DNA of 5,778 nucleotides, taken from the NCBI GenBank assembly GCA_013695335.1, contig JACDAR010000169.1, forward strand, positions 1 to 5,778, given 5' to 3'. Under the pieces are notes generated by a model that searched no databases, was not told the origin of the DNA, and saw nothing but the letters and a program-made list of their open reading frames with translations. Below, piece after piece: positions 1 to 5,555 of this stretch. A program made the translations under genes and the position numbers. Position 1 is the stretch's first letter. Each line of letters opens with the position of its first letter. The DNA is from Rubrobacter sp. (GTDB taxonomy: Bacteria; Actinomycetota; Rubrobacteria; Rubrobacterales; Rubrobacteraceae).

Positions 1-275
1 TGAGGCTCTTCCAGACGATGGGTGAGATCGCCACCGAACAGAACTCGACCATCATCCTGCCTATACCGATGGACCTGTTGCGCCCTTACCTCGACATCCA
101 GAGCGGCTCCGATGACGACTATTCCCAGAGCTCGCGGCGCCAGCGGCGCGAAGACGAGGAGAAGGAGGCCGAGAAGCTCTATCAGGAAGTCGTCGGGGAT
201 GTCACGGCGGAGACGCCTGACGCGACGCCCGACGATACCCCGGACGAAACTCCGGCCAGCAGGGAAACGTCCTGA
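1..275 (+). CDS. SPFH/band-7 (slipin/stomatin-like) protein, C-terminal part only
   Basis: The gene enters from the left edge; the first complete codon is at 3 and the TGA stop is at 273-275, so about 91 C-terminal residues are visible. The segment RLFQTMGEIATEQNSTIILP, followed by IPMDLLRPYLD, closely resembles the end of bacterial slipin/stomatin-type SPFH domains, where a helix ending in 'E-x-NSTI' leads into a short hydrophobic stretch. These proteins are membrane-anchored by an N-terminal segment (outside this window), oligomerise, and are associated with membrane microdomains and membrane protease control. After the domain comes a charged tail: an Asp/Ser cluster, an Arg/Glu/Lys-rich helical stretch, then an acidic TPD-repeat end. 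The ATG at 18 is internal, since the match to the family starts before it. The family assignment is reasonably firm; the partner and the role in this organism are unknown. Confidence 0.8.
   Translation, partial: RLFQTMGEIATEQNSTIILPIPMDLLRPYLDIQSGSDDDYSQSSRRQRREDEEKEAEKLYQEVVGDVTAETPDATPDDTPDETPASRETS
210..257 (+). repeat. Fourfold degenerate 12-nt repeat coding (E/A/D)-T-P-(D/A)
   Basis: Codons 210-257 read ETPD ATPD DTPD ETPA, four consecutive four-residue units at the end of the SPFH protein. The DNA copies differ at third positions (acg/acc/act, cct/ccc/ccg), so this is an old or selected protein-level repeat rather than a fresh slippage expansion. It forms an acidic, proline-rich and probably disordered tail. 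Confidence 0.7.
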
Positions 276-319
276 CAAACTCTTTCAGGAGCGTCCGCGC
301 CCGGCAATTGGCCTGACGG

Positions 320-344
320 GTTAGCCTTGCGGAGAGTTGGGTAA
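320..344 (+). promoter_or_regulatory. Candidate SigB/SigF-type (general stress) promoter
   Basis: GTTAGC at 320-325 and GGGTAA at 339-344 are separated by 13 bp. This fits the general-stress sigma consensus (GTTTAA, 12-14 bp, GGGTAT in Bacillus; a similar GGGTA -10 element in actinobacterial SigB/SigF regulons). Transcription would start at about 350-355, leaving a leader of roughly 80 nt before the anti-sigma gene. No convincing housekeeping promoter pair was seen here: TAATAC at 342-347 overlaps the same -10, but no -35 lies at 16-18 bp. The elements are short, so this is a motif-level proposal, made more plausible by the nature of the downstream gene. Confidence 0.4.
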
Positions 345-431
345 TACCCTTCTCGTGATCGTTGCAAAGCTTATTCGTACGGCGGGCTGGAGCGTCACCT
401 GGTACCGGGAGTGTGCCGGGATCGAGAGGTG

Positions 432-881
432 ATGAAGCGCGAGGCCGCCGAAACGCGAGAGGGAAAAGGAATCGGGTTCTCCGAGCCCATATCCCTGCGG
501 ATTCCCAGCAGATCCGAGTACGCCCTGATCGCCCGCCTGGTGGTGTCCCAAGTCGGGCAGGCCGCCGGTTTCGGGCCCGAGGACGTATACGACCTGAAGC
601 TGGCGGTCACCGAGGCCGTTACCAACGTTATCCGCCATGCGGCGGTGGACGATTTCGAGATCGAGTACCGAGCCCGCCCGGAGGTCGTGGAGATCACGGT
701 CACCGACGCTGGGGGAGGCTTCGAAGCGGACGAACCCGCGCCAGCGCCAGGCTACGAGGGCGGCTTCGGGCTGGCGGTAATACGGAGCCTGGTGGACGAG
801 GTGATCCTCGACTCGGCCTCGGGTGGTGGGACCAGGCTGAGGATGATCCGGCGCGCCGGAAATACCGCCAAAAGCGGCTAA
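432..881 (+). CDS. RsbW/SpoIIAB-like anti-sigma factor (ATP-binding serine kinase fold)
   Basis: A 149-residue GHKL-fold protein (HATPase_c_2 type). With ATG 432 as residue 1, the N box is LKLAVTEAVTNVIRHA with E61, N65 and H69. The G1 box is T91-D92-A-G94-G-G96-F97, the G2 box is GGFGL at 110-114, and a G-T pair sits at 133-134. This is the order and spacing of RsbW, SpoIIAB and related anti-sigma factors, which bind ATP, sequester a group-3 sigma factor and phosphorylate an antagonist (RsbV/SpoIIAA type). Its length is normal for the family, with no membrane segment, so it should be cytosolic. Start choice is uncertain: GTG 411 gives seven extra residues and GTG 429 is also in frame; GAGAGG at 424-429 lies very close to ATG 432. 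The conserved domain begins about residue 20, so all choices keep it intact. Neither a sigma factor nor an antagonist is in the window, so the partner is unknown. It lies 104 bp upstream of treT. Confidence 0.85.
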   Translation: MKREAAETREGKGIGFSEPISLRIPSRSEYALIARLVVSQVGQAAGFGPEDVYDLKLAVTEAVTNVIRHAAVDDFEIEYRARPEVVEITVTDAGGGFEADEPAPAPGYEGGFGLAVIRSLVDEVILDSASGGGTRLRMIRRAGNTAKSG

Positions 882-914
882 GCGGGCAACGGAAGTGGGG
901 GGCATCGTCCAGCC

Positions 915-941
915 TTGCGGCCAAACGGGGACTTGTATACA
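915..941 (+). promoter_or_regulatory. Possible promoter before treT
   Basis: TTGCGG at 915-920 and TATACA at 936-941 resemble housekeeping -35 and -10 boxes, but the 15-bp spacer is shorter than the usual 16-18. Predicted initiation is near 948, leaving a leader of about 38 nt to the treT start. This would let treT and otsA be transcribed independently of the upstream anti-sigma gene, although read-through from that gene is equally possible because no terminator is evident at 882-985. Confidence 0.3.
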
Positions 942-985
942 GTTAACCGTACGTAAACCGACCGTTCCCGAGCCTTGAGAGAGCC

Positions 986-2236
986 ATGCTGCAACGAGTA
1001 AACCCTGGAAACAAGTCCCTTGCCGACTACCGCAGCATCGTACCCCGGGATTTGTACGACGAGATCCAGGATCTTGCCAACCGCCTGGACGGGGCACGGG
1101 TCTTGCACGTGAATCCCACGGCTTTTGGGGGCGGGGTCGCGGAGATCCTGTACACGCTGGTGCCCCTGATGCGCGACGTTGGCCTGGACTGCGACTGGGC
1201 CTTGATGTTCGGGGCCGAGCCTTTCTTCAACGTAACCAAGAACTTCCACAACGCCCTCCAGGGCGCGGATTACGAGCTGACCATCGAGGATAGGGCGATA
1301 TACGAGGAATACAACCGCCAGTCGGCGGCGGCGCTGGTGGACTCTGGCGAAGAGTGGGACATCATGTTCGTCCACGACCCGCAACCGGCGCTCCTCAAAC
1401 ACTTCACCGACGGCCTCTCGCCCGAGACCAAGTGGATCTGGCGTTGCCACATAGACACATCGACCCCCAATCGGCAGGTGCTCGATTATCTGTCGCCATA
1501 CGTCAAGGATTACGACGCCCAGATCTACACCATGCGCGACTACACGCCGCCTGACGTGGAGCTTCCGGGTCTCACTATAATCCCTCCTGCCATAGACCCG
1601 CTCTCGCCCAAGAACATGGCGCTTGCCGCCGATGACGCGCGGTACATAGCCAACCAGTTCGGGGTGGACACGGAGCGGCCTTTCATCCTCCAGGTTTCGC
1701 GCTTCGACCCGTGGAAAGATCCCCTCGGCGTCATAGACGCTTACCGGATCGTGAAAGAGGAGGTCCCCGAGGTCCAGCTCGTCCTGATAGGCTCGATGGC
1801 CCACGATGATCCCGAGGGCTGGGATTACTGGTACAAGACCACGGAGCACGCGGGCGGGGATCAGGACATCTTCCTGTTCAACAACCTCACCAACGTTGGG
1901 GCCATAGAGGTCAACGCGTTCCAGGCTCTGGCAGACGTGGTGATACAGAAGTCCATCCGTGAGGGCTTCGGGCTGGTGGTGGCCGAGGCGCTATGGAAGG
2001 GGAGGCCGCTGGTGGCCGGGAGGGTCGGCGGCATCCCGATGCAGGTCACGGACGGGGGCGGGCTCCTCGTTGACACCATCCCCGAGGCCGCCGCAGCTTG
2101 CACCAAGCTTCTCAAAGACCCCGAGTTCGCATACAACATGGGCCGCTACGGCAAGGAGCACGTCCGCAAGCACTACCTCACCCCGCGTCTCCTGCGTGAC
2201 GACCTCCTGCTTTTCGCTAAACTGCTCGGCGTGTAG
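986..2236 (+). CDS. treT: Trehalose synthase, TreT-type glycosyltransferase (GT4)
   Basis: A 416-residue protein, the normal TreT length. TreT transfers glucose from an NDP-glucose (ADP- or UDP-glucose) to free glucose with retention of configuration, making trehalose in one reversible cytosolic step. Visible landmarks: the N-terminal nucleotide-sugar/acceptor loop HVNPTAFGGGVAEIL (41-55), HDPQP (130-134), RCHIDTS (153-159), and the GT-B phosphate-binding segment SRFDPWKD (238-245, R239 and K244). The EX7E motif of GT4 enzymes is EGFGLVVAE (326-334). The protein reads as close to the TreT described in Rubrobacter xylanophilus and to archaeal TreT. ATG 986 follows a purine-rich GAGAGAG (977-983), and the conserved N-terminal region starts shortly after, so no other start is needed. 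No signal peptide or membrane helix. otsA follows after 44 bp on the same strand, suggesting one transcript. Family assignment is firm; donor preference cannot be read from sequence. Confidence 0.92.
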   Translation: MLQRVNPGNKSLADYRSIVPRDLYDEIQDLANRLDGARVLHVNPTAFGGGVAEILYTLVPLMRDVGLDCDWALMFGAEPFFNVTKNFHNALQGADYELTIEDRAIYEEYNRQSAAALVDSGEEWDIMFVHDPQPALLKHFTDGLSPETKWIWRCHIDTSTPNRQVLDYLSPYVKDYDAQIYTMRDYTPPDVELPGLTIIPPAIDPLSPKNMALAADDARYIANQFGVDTERPFILQVSRFDPWKDPLGVIDAYRIVKEEVPEVQLVLIGSMAHDDPEGWDYWYKTTEHAGGDQDIFLFNNLTNVGAIEVNAFQALADVVIQKSIREGFGLVVAEALWKGRPLVAGRVGGIPMQVTDGGGLLVDTIPEAAAACTKLLKDPEFAYNMGRYGKEHVRKHYLTPRLLRDDLLLFAKLLGV

Positions 2237-2241
2237 AGGGC

Positions 2242-2259
2242 GCCGCGGTCTTCCGCGGT
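2242..2259 (+). other. Intercistronic hairpin between treT and otsA
   Basis: CCGCGG (2243-2248), a TCTT loop, then CCGCGG (2253-2258) form a perfect 6-bp stem, extendable by a G-U pair (2242/2259). It begins six bases after the treT stop and ends before the otsA Shine-Dalgarno sequence. There is no following T-run, so it does not look like an intrinsic terminator. It may protect the treT 3' end or tune the ratio of the two products; that role is inference. Confidence 0.5.
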
Positions 2260-2266
2260 TCGAGAA

Positions 2267-2274
2267 GGGGGAGG
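2267..2274 (+). promoter_or_regulatory. Strong ribosome-binding site for otsA
   Basis: GGGGGAGG ends six bases before ATG 2281, an ideal position. It supports this start and independent translation of otsA despite the hairpin just upstream. Confidence 0.7.
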
Positions 2275-2280
2275 CCGGGC

Positions 2281-3753
2281 ATGGCGCAGGCAGATAACAC
2301 AAATGGTAACGGGCTGGTAGTAATAGTCTCCAACCGGGGACCTGTTACCTTTTCACGTTCGGATGGGGGAGAGCGCGAGTATTCCAGGGGGGCTGGGGGG
2401 CTGGTCACCGCCCTGAACTCGGTCTCCCGGCGCAGCAAGGATTCGGTCTGGATCGCCTCCGCGCAGAGCGAAGAGGACGCCAGGGTCGCGGTGGAGCCAG
2501 CGCCATACGAGGTCGAGGATCTGCGCGTGGCGATGGTAGAACACGACCCCGAAGCCTACGATCTGATGTACAACACGCTCGCCAACCCTCTGCTATGGTT
2601 CGTGCAGCATGGCCTCTATAACCTTCCGTACGAGCCTGTCCTCGGCGACGGAACGCTGCGGGCATGGGAGGATGGCTACGTCCCCGTGAACCGCAACTTC
2701 GCCGAGGCGGTATCCCGTATCCTCGAAGGCGAGGACGGGGAGCCCATCATCCTCCTGCACGACTACCAGCTCTACATGGCCCCGCGCTTCGTGCGGGAGC
2801 GGCTGGGAGCGGGAGCCTTCATCTCCTTCTTCATCCACATCCCCTGGCCCGAGCCCGATTACTGGCGCGTGCTGCCCGATTACGCGCGGCGCGGAATCCT
2901 CGAAAGCTTGCTCGAATCGAACGTCGTCGCCTTCCACACCCACCGCTACGCCAGCAACTTCCTGGATACAGCCACCGAGGTGCTCGGCGCGGAGGTGGAC
3001 CTGGAGAAAGGCATCGTCTACCGCGACGGTCGCGAGGTGTGGGTGAGGGCTTATCCAATATCTATAGACCCCAAGGAGTTCGAGGAGCTCGCGGTGAGCG
3101 AGGCCGTGCTGGAACAGGAACAGTGGGTAAAGAACCTTCCTGGCAAACTCCTGCTGCGCGTTGACAGGATGGATCTCTCCAAGAACATAGTCCGCGGCTT
3201 CCAGGCTTACGGCAGGATGCTTGAGCGCCACCCCGAGATGAAGGGCGGGGTGACATTCCTGGCCCAGCTCCAGCCTTCCAGGGGCGACATAGAAGAGTAC
3301 GCCCGCTACGCCGAAGCCATCCGCAAAGCGGTAGTCGAGGTGAACCGGCTGCACGGCTCAGGCGATTGGACCCCGATAGAACTCTCGATGGAGGACAACT
3401 TCCCCCGCTCGGTGGCGGCGTACAAGAACTACGAAGCCTTGCTGGTGAACGCCGTGCGCGACGGTATGAACCTGGTTGCCAAAGAGGCTGCGGTTATCAA
3501 CGAGCGGGATGGAGTTCTCGTCCTCTCCGAGAATGCGGGCGCCCACGAAGAGCTCGGGGAACACGCGCTCACCGTCAACCCCTTCGACATAGACGGGCAG
3601 GCAGACGCTATCCACGAAGCACTCACCATGCCCGATGATGAGAAAGAACACCGGGCCTCGGCCCTGCGTGAGACGGTGATGAGCAACACCATAGAGGATT
3701 GGGTCGAGGCCCAGATGCGGGACATCGCGGCGTACAGGGGGCGGGACGGGTAG
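2281..3753 (+). CDS. otsA: Trehalose-6-phosphate synthase-like glycosyltransferase (GT20, OtsA family)
   Basis: A 490-residue GT20 enzyme, slightly longer than E. coli OtsA. OtsA makes trehalose-6-phosphate from UDP- (or ADP-/GDP-) glucose and glucose-6-phosphate in the cytosol. Recognisable elements: SNRGP (17-21), GGL (39-41), Y97 and W106 in MYNTLANPLLWF, HDYQL (160-164) and HIPWP (186-190). R296 and K301 lie in VDRMDLSKN, the acid loop RDGMNLVAKE has D394 and E402, and SENAGA begins at 416. The catalytic and phosphate-contacting positions known from E. coli OtsA (Y76, W85, D130, R262, K267, D361-E369) all have counterparts. Several flanking residues differ: RMDLSKN for RLDYSKG, SENAGAH for S-x-FAGAA, and VWIASA where E. 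coli has WFGWSG. It is therefore a divergent member, and a related GT20 activity such as glucosylglycerol-phosphate synthase cannot be excluded. It probably shares a transcript with treT. No otsB phosphatase follows; the next gene is convergent, 11 bp away. Confidence 0.85.
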   Translation: MAQADNTNGNGLVVIVSNRGPVTFSRSDGGEREYSRGAGGLVTALNSVSRRSKDSVWIASAQSEEDARVAVEPAPYEVEDLRVAMVEHDPEAYDLMYNTLANPLLWFVQHGLYNLPYEPVLGDGTLRAWEDGYVPVNRNFAEAVSRILEGEDGEPIILLHDYQLYMAPRFVRERLGAGAFISFFIHIPWPEPDYWRVLPDYARRGILESLLESNVVAFHTHRYASNFLDTATEVLGAEVDLEKGIVYRDGREVWVRAYPISIDPKEFEELAVSEAVLEQEQWVKNLPGKLLLRVDRMDLSKNIVRGFQAYGRMLERHPEMKGGVTFLAQLQPSRGDIEEYARYAEAIRKAVVEVNRLHGSGDWTPIELSMEDNFPRSVAAYKNYEALLVNAVRDGMNLVAKEAAVINERDGVLVLSENAGAHEELGEHALTVNPFDIDGQADAIHEALTMPDDEKEHRASALRETVMSNTIEDWVEAQMRDIAAYRGRDG

Positions 3754-3764
3754 ACCGACTGCGG

Positions 3765-4571
3765 TTACTGCCTGGGCATGTTGGCGGCGAGCGCCCTGAG
3801 TACGGTTTTCATCTGGAACGGGGTGAGGCCCGGGTGCTTGCCGAGGATCCTGGCGACGATGCCAGAGATGTGCGGCGCGGCGAAGCTATTTCCTGTAGCC
3901 GTGATCCAACCTCTATCAGCCCACGCCACCCGCACTTCTATGCCTTGCGCCCCGAATTCCACGGGTGGGCTCGGGTTATAGTAGAAGAGGTATGGGTCTT
4001 TGCCTTCGTGCGAGGCCACGGATATCACTGAAGAATAGAGTGAAGGGTAGCTCGGCCCTGGCATGTTGTTGGCGGCGGTCACGAGGACCGTGTTGCGGAA
4101 GTAGGCTTTGTCGGCCAGGTCGTGCAGCCCGGCGTAGAAATTTTTCTTGGTGGTGCCCATTCTTATGTTGCATACGTCCATGCCGTTCTCCACGGCCCAC
4201 TTGAGGCCAGCGGCGAAGGTGGTGCCCCTTCCGGTGAGGCGCGACCCGAGTACCTTCACGCTGTAGAGTTCGCAGTCAGGGGCTAGCGAGCGGATGATGC
4301 CGGCGCAGGCCGTGCCGTGTCCGAAGGAATCGCCGTGTACCTCGAAATCGTGCTGTAGCCCGAGGGGGCCGTCTGTGACAGCCACGTACCCGCCAACCCT
4401 CCCGCCAACGTCTGGGTGATCCGCATCAATGCCCGAGTCTATGACCGCGACTTTCACCCCTGCCCCAGTGCTGTCTCCCCAGGCCCATTCTGTAGTCAGC
4501 CCGTGGAGCGGCAACACGGCGTCGAGGGTTTCTGGAGAGAACTGGGAAGCCCAGGCGGGAAGATCGTCCAC
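3765..4571 (-). CDS. Leaderless S8 family subtilisin-like serine protease
   Basis: A 268-residue subtilase with a complete catalytic set: D45 in VAVIDSGID, H85 in GHGTACAGII, S229 in GNSFAAPHISG, and the likely oxyanion Asn N169 in TAANN. The catalytic domain starts about residue 30 and runs to the C-terminus. There is no signal peptide, no membrane helix and no recognisable inhibitory propeptide, so it should act in the cytoplasm and be held in check some other way. Motif variants: the usual GTSMA is GNSFA, AAGN is AANN, and the strand normally reading 'INMSLG' is CNIRMG. The start is GTG (4569-4571), two bases downstream of the GAF gene's TAG stop (4574-4576). GGGAG lies inside the GAF gene about 13 bases upstream, which is far, so translational coupling is likely. 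Substrate is unknown. The GAF protein just upstream is its probable partner or regulator, by context only. Confidence 0.9.
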   Translation of the reverse strand: MDDLPAWASQFSPETLDAVLPLHGLTTEWAWGDSTGAGVKVAVIDSGIDADHPDVGGRVGGYVAVTDGPLGLQHDFEVHGDSFGHGTACAGIIRSLAPDCELYSVKVLGSRLTGRGTTFAAGLKWAVENGMDVCNIRMGTTKKNFYAGLHDLADKAYFRNTVLVTAANNMPGPSYPSLYSSVISVASHEGKDPYLFYYNPSPPVEFGAQGIEVRVAWADRGWITATGNSFAAPHISGIVARILGKHPGLTPFQMKTVLRALAANMPRQ

Positions 4572-4573
4572 GG

Positions 4574-5451
4574 CTAGCCGAAGTCTCCCATCAGTTCGTC
4601 AGAGTTCGCGGGCCTGGAGCGAAGATAATCCGCGAAACCCTGCAGGATGGCCCGGCAGGCTTTCGCCTCCCGCTCGCCCTGGTGTGAGATTTGTGAGATT
4701 TCCCCGACCAGAGGCGCCAGTTCCAGCGCCCGCTGGTGGGTTGCATCTTCTTTCACGCGCGCGGCGAATTCCTCGGCCCGACTGTCCGATCCTCCGAGCC
4801 TGGAGCTTTCCGCCGTGCTTGCGGAGAGCAATGCGTTTTCGAGGAGCACGGCGACGCTGCCCTGGGCACGCGACTGTTCGATGGCAACGGCGGCCTGGTT
4901 GGCGAATAGCCCGAGGGTCGCCATGTCATGGGCATTGTAGGTTTCCGCGCCTTCCCGATCCAGCAGTTCCAGCACCCCGACTACTTCTTCGTTGTAGAAA
5001 AGTGGCACGCAGAGGATGGTTCCGGGTGCGTAGCCCACGCTCTTTGCTATGTCCGCCGCCTGGCGGGGATCGGTCCCCGCGTCCGAGACCGCCATCGGCT
5101 GGCCGCTCACCGCGACGAGTCCCGCGATGCCGTGCCCGAGCGGGACGCGCATCTCGCGCACCTGATCCGACTCCGGCCCCAGGGCCACCTCGAAGTCGAA
5201 CTCCTCGGCCTCCTCGTCGATCAGGAAGAGGGCTGTGGATCGCGCTGGGATCACACCTGCGGCGGTCTCCACTATCATCTCCAGTAACCGCGAGCGGGAG
5301 ACCGGGGAGGAGATCCCACCAGCTGCCGAGGCGAGGGTCAGGGCGTCGCGCAGCTCTTCGGCGAAGCGCTCGTCGGCCAGGCGGCGCCTGAGATCCGAGA
5401 TCTCCCCCGCGCCCGCGCTAGCTCCTCCAGCCCTCTTTCTTCTCCGTCCAC
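4574..5451 (-). CDS. GAF-domain protein, apparently interrupted by a 1-nt frameshift near 5404-5408
   Basis: The frame open from 5470 to 4574 encodes a GAF domain: 'LLEMIVETAAGVIPA', then 'STALFLIDEE', then 'ILCVPLFYNEEVVGVLELLD', ending in 'LGLFANQAAVAIEQSRAQ'. A helical C-terminal region of about 95 residues follows, with no recognised output domain. The first ATG in this frame (5276-5278) would cut into the GAF domain, and no ATG, GTG or TTG lies between it and the in-frame stop at 5471-5473. The missing N-terminus is in another frame: from GTG 5449-5451, preceded by GGAGAAGG, it reads VDGEERGLEELARARG. It joins smoothly to EISDLRRRLADERFAEELRD of the GAF frame if one G is added to the GGGGG run. 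The reconstructed protein is about 292 residues: a short coiled-coil-like N-terminus, GAF, helical tail. GAF domains bind small ligands or mediate dimerisation; the ligand is unknown. It overlaps functionally with the protease gene 2 bp downstream. Whether the frameshift is error, mutation or programmed is open. Confidence 0.75.
5402..5408 (-). other. Putative frameshift site (run of five G on the minus strand)
   Basis: On the minus strand the codons CGG GGG AGA end the upstream frame (…LARARG), while GAG ATC TCG starts the downstream GAF frame (EISDL). The five C on the plus strand are at 5404-5408. A six-G run would fuse the frames perfectly. Alternatively, tRNA-Gly on GGG can re-pair one base back with GGG, so a -1 slip would yield the same protein. 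Confidence 0.65.
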
Positions 5452-5453
5452 TA

Positions 5454-5461
5454 CCTTCTCC
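5454..5461 (-). promoter_or_regulatory. Ribosome-binding site supporting the GTG 5451 start of the GAF gene
   Basis: On the minus strand GGAGAAGG (5461 down to 5454) stands before GTG 5449-5451, with the GGAG core six bases from the start. The in-frame ATGs further upstream (5535, 5511, 5484) lack comparable sites, and the peptide they add does not look conserved. This start therefore fits best. Confidence 0.5.
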
Positions 5462-5495
5462 GTTCTCCGGTCACAATGCCGCATTCTAGCGGGCT

Positions 5496-5523
5496 GCCAG
5501 TCACGGTACATACCTCGACTGGC
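5496..5523. promoter_or_regulatory. 28-bp imperfect inverted repeat upstream of the GAF gene
   Basis: Outer arms GCCAGTC (5496-5502) and GACTGGC (5517-5523) are perfectly complementary. Inside them GGTA (5505-5508) and TACC (5511-5514) are also complementary around a 2-bp centre, with two mismatched positions on each side between the arm sets: 11 of 13 pairs match. It lies 45 bp before the GAF start. It could be an operator or, if transcribed leftward, a leader hairpin. No T-run follows on either strand, so a terminator is unlikely. Confidence 0.55.
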
Positions 5524-5555
5524 CTCTCTGGGCATGAAACGGGCGGATGTTGCAC

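Noticed and set aside
321..1097. Minus-strand open frame of 258 codons across the anti-sigma gene and the treT start
   Set aside because: It spans two plus-strand genes and their intergenic region with no recognisable motifs.
878..1849. Long minus-strand open frame (323 codons) opposite treT
   Set aside because: It is the antisense shadow of treT, common in GC-rich DNA; the product has no family features and treT is certain on the other strand.
2242..2260. Intrinsic terminator after treT
   Set aside because: The stem-loop is only 6-7 bp and no T-run follows.
2593..3354. Minus-strand open frame of 253 codons within otsA
   Set aside because: Antisense shadow of a clear GT20 gene; no start context or domain support.
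4429..5391. Long plus-strand open frame (320 codons) opposite the subtilase and GAF genes
   Set aside because: Arg/Pro/Ser-rich low-complexity translation typical of an antisense frame; both minus-strand genes are recognisable families.
5338..5535. A separate 65-codon gene beginning MPREASRGMY on the minus strand
   Set aside because: Its middle part is better explained as the true N-terminus of the GAF protein before a frameshift; its last ~20 residues are out-of-frame GAF sequence.
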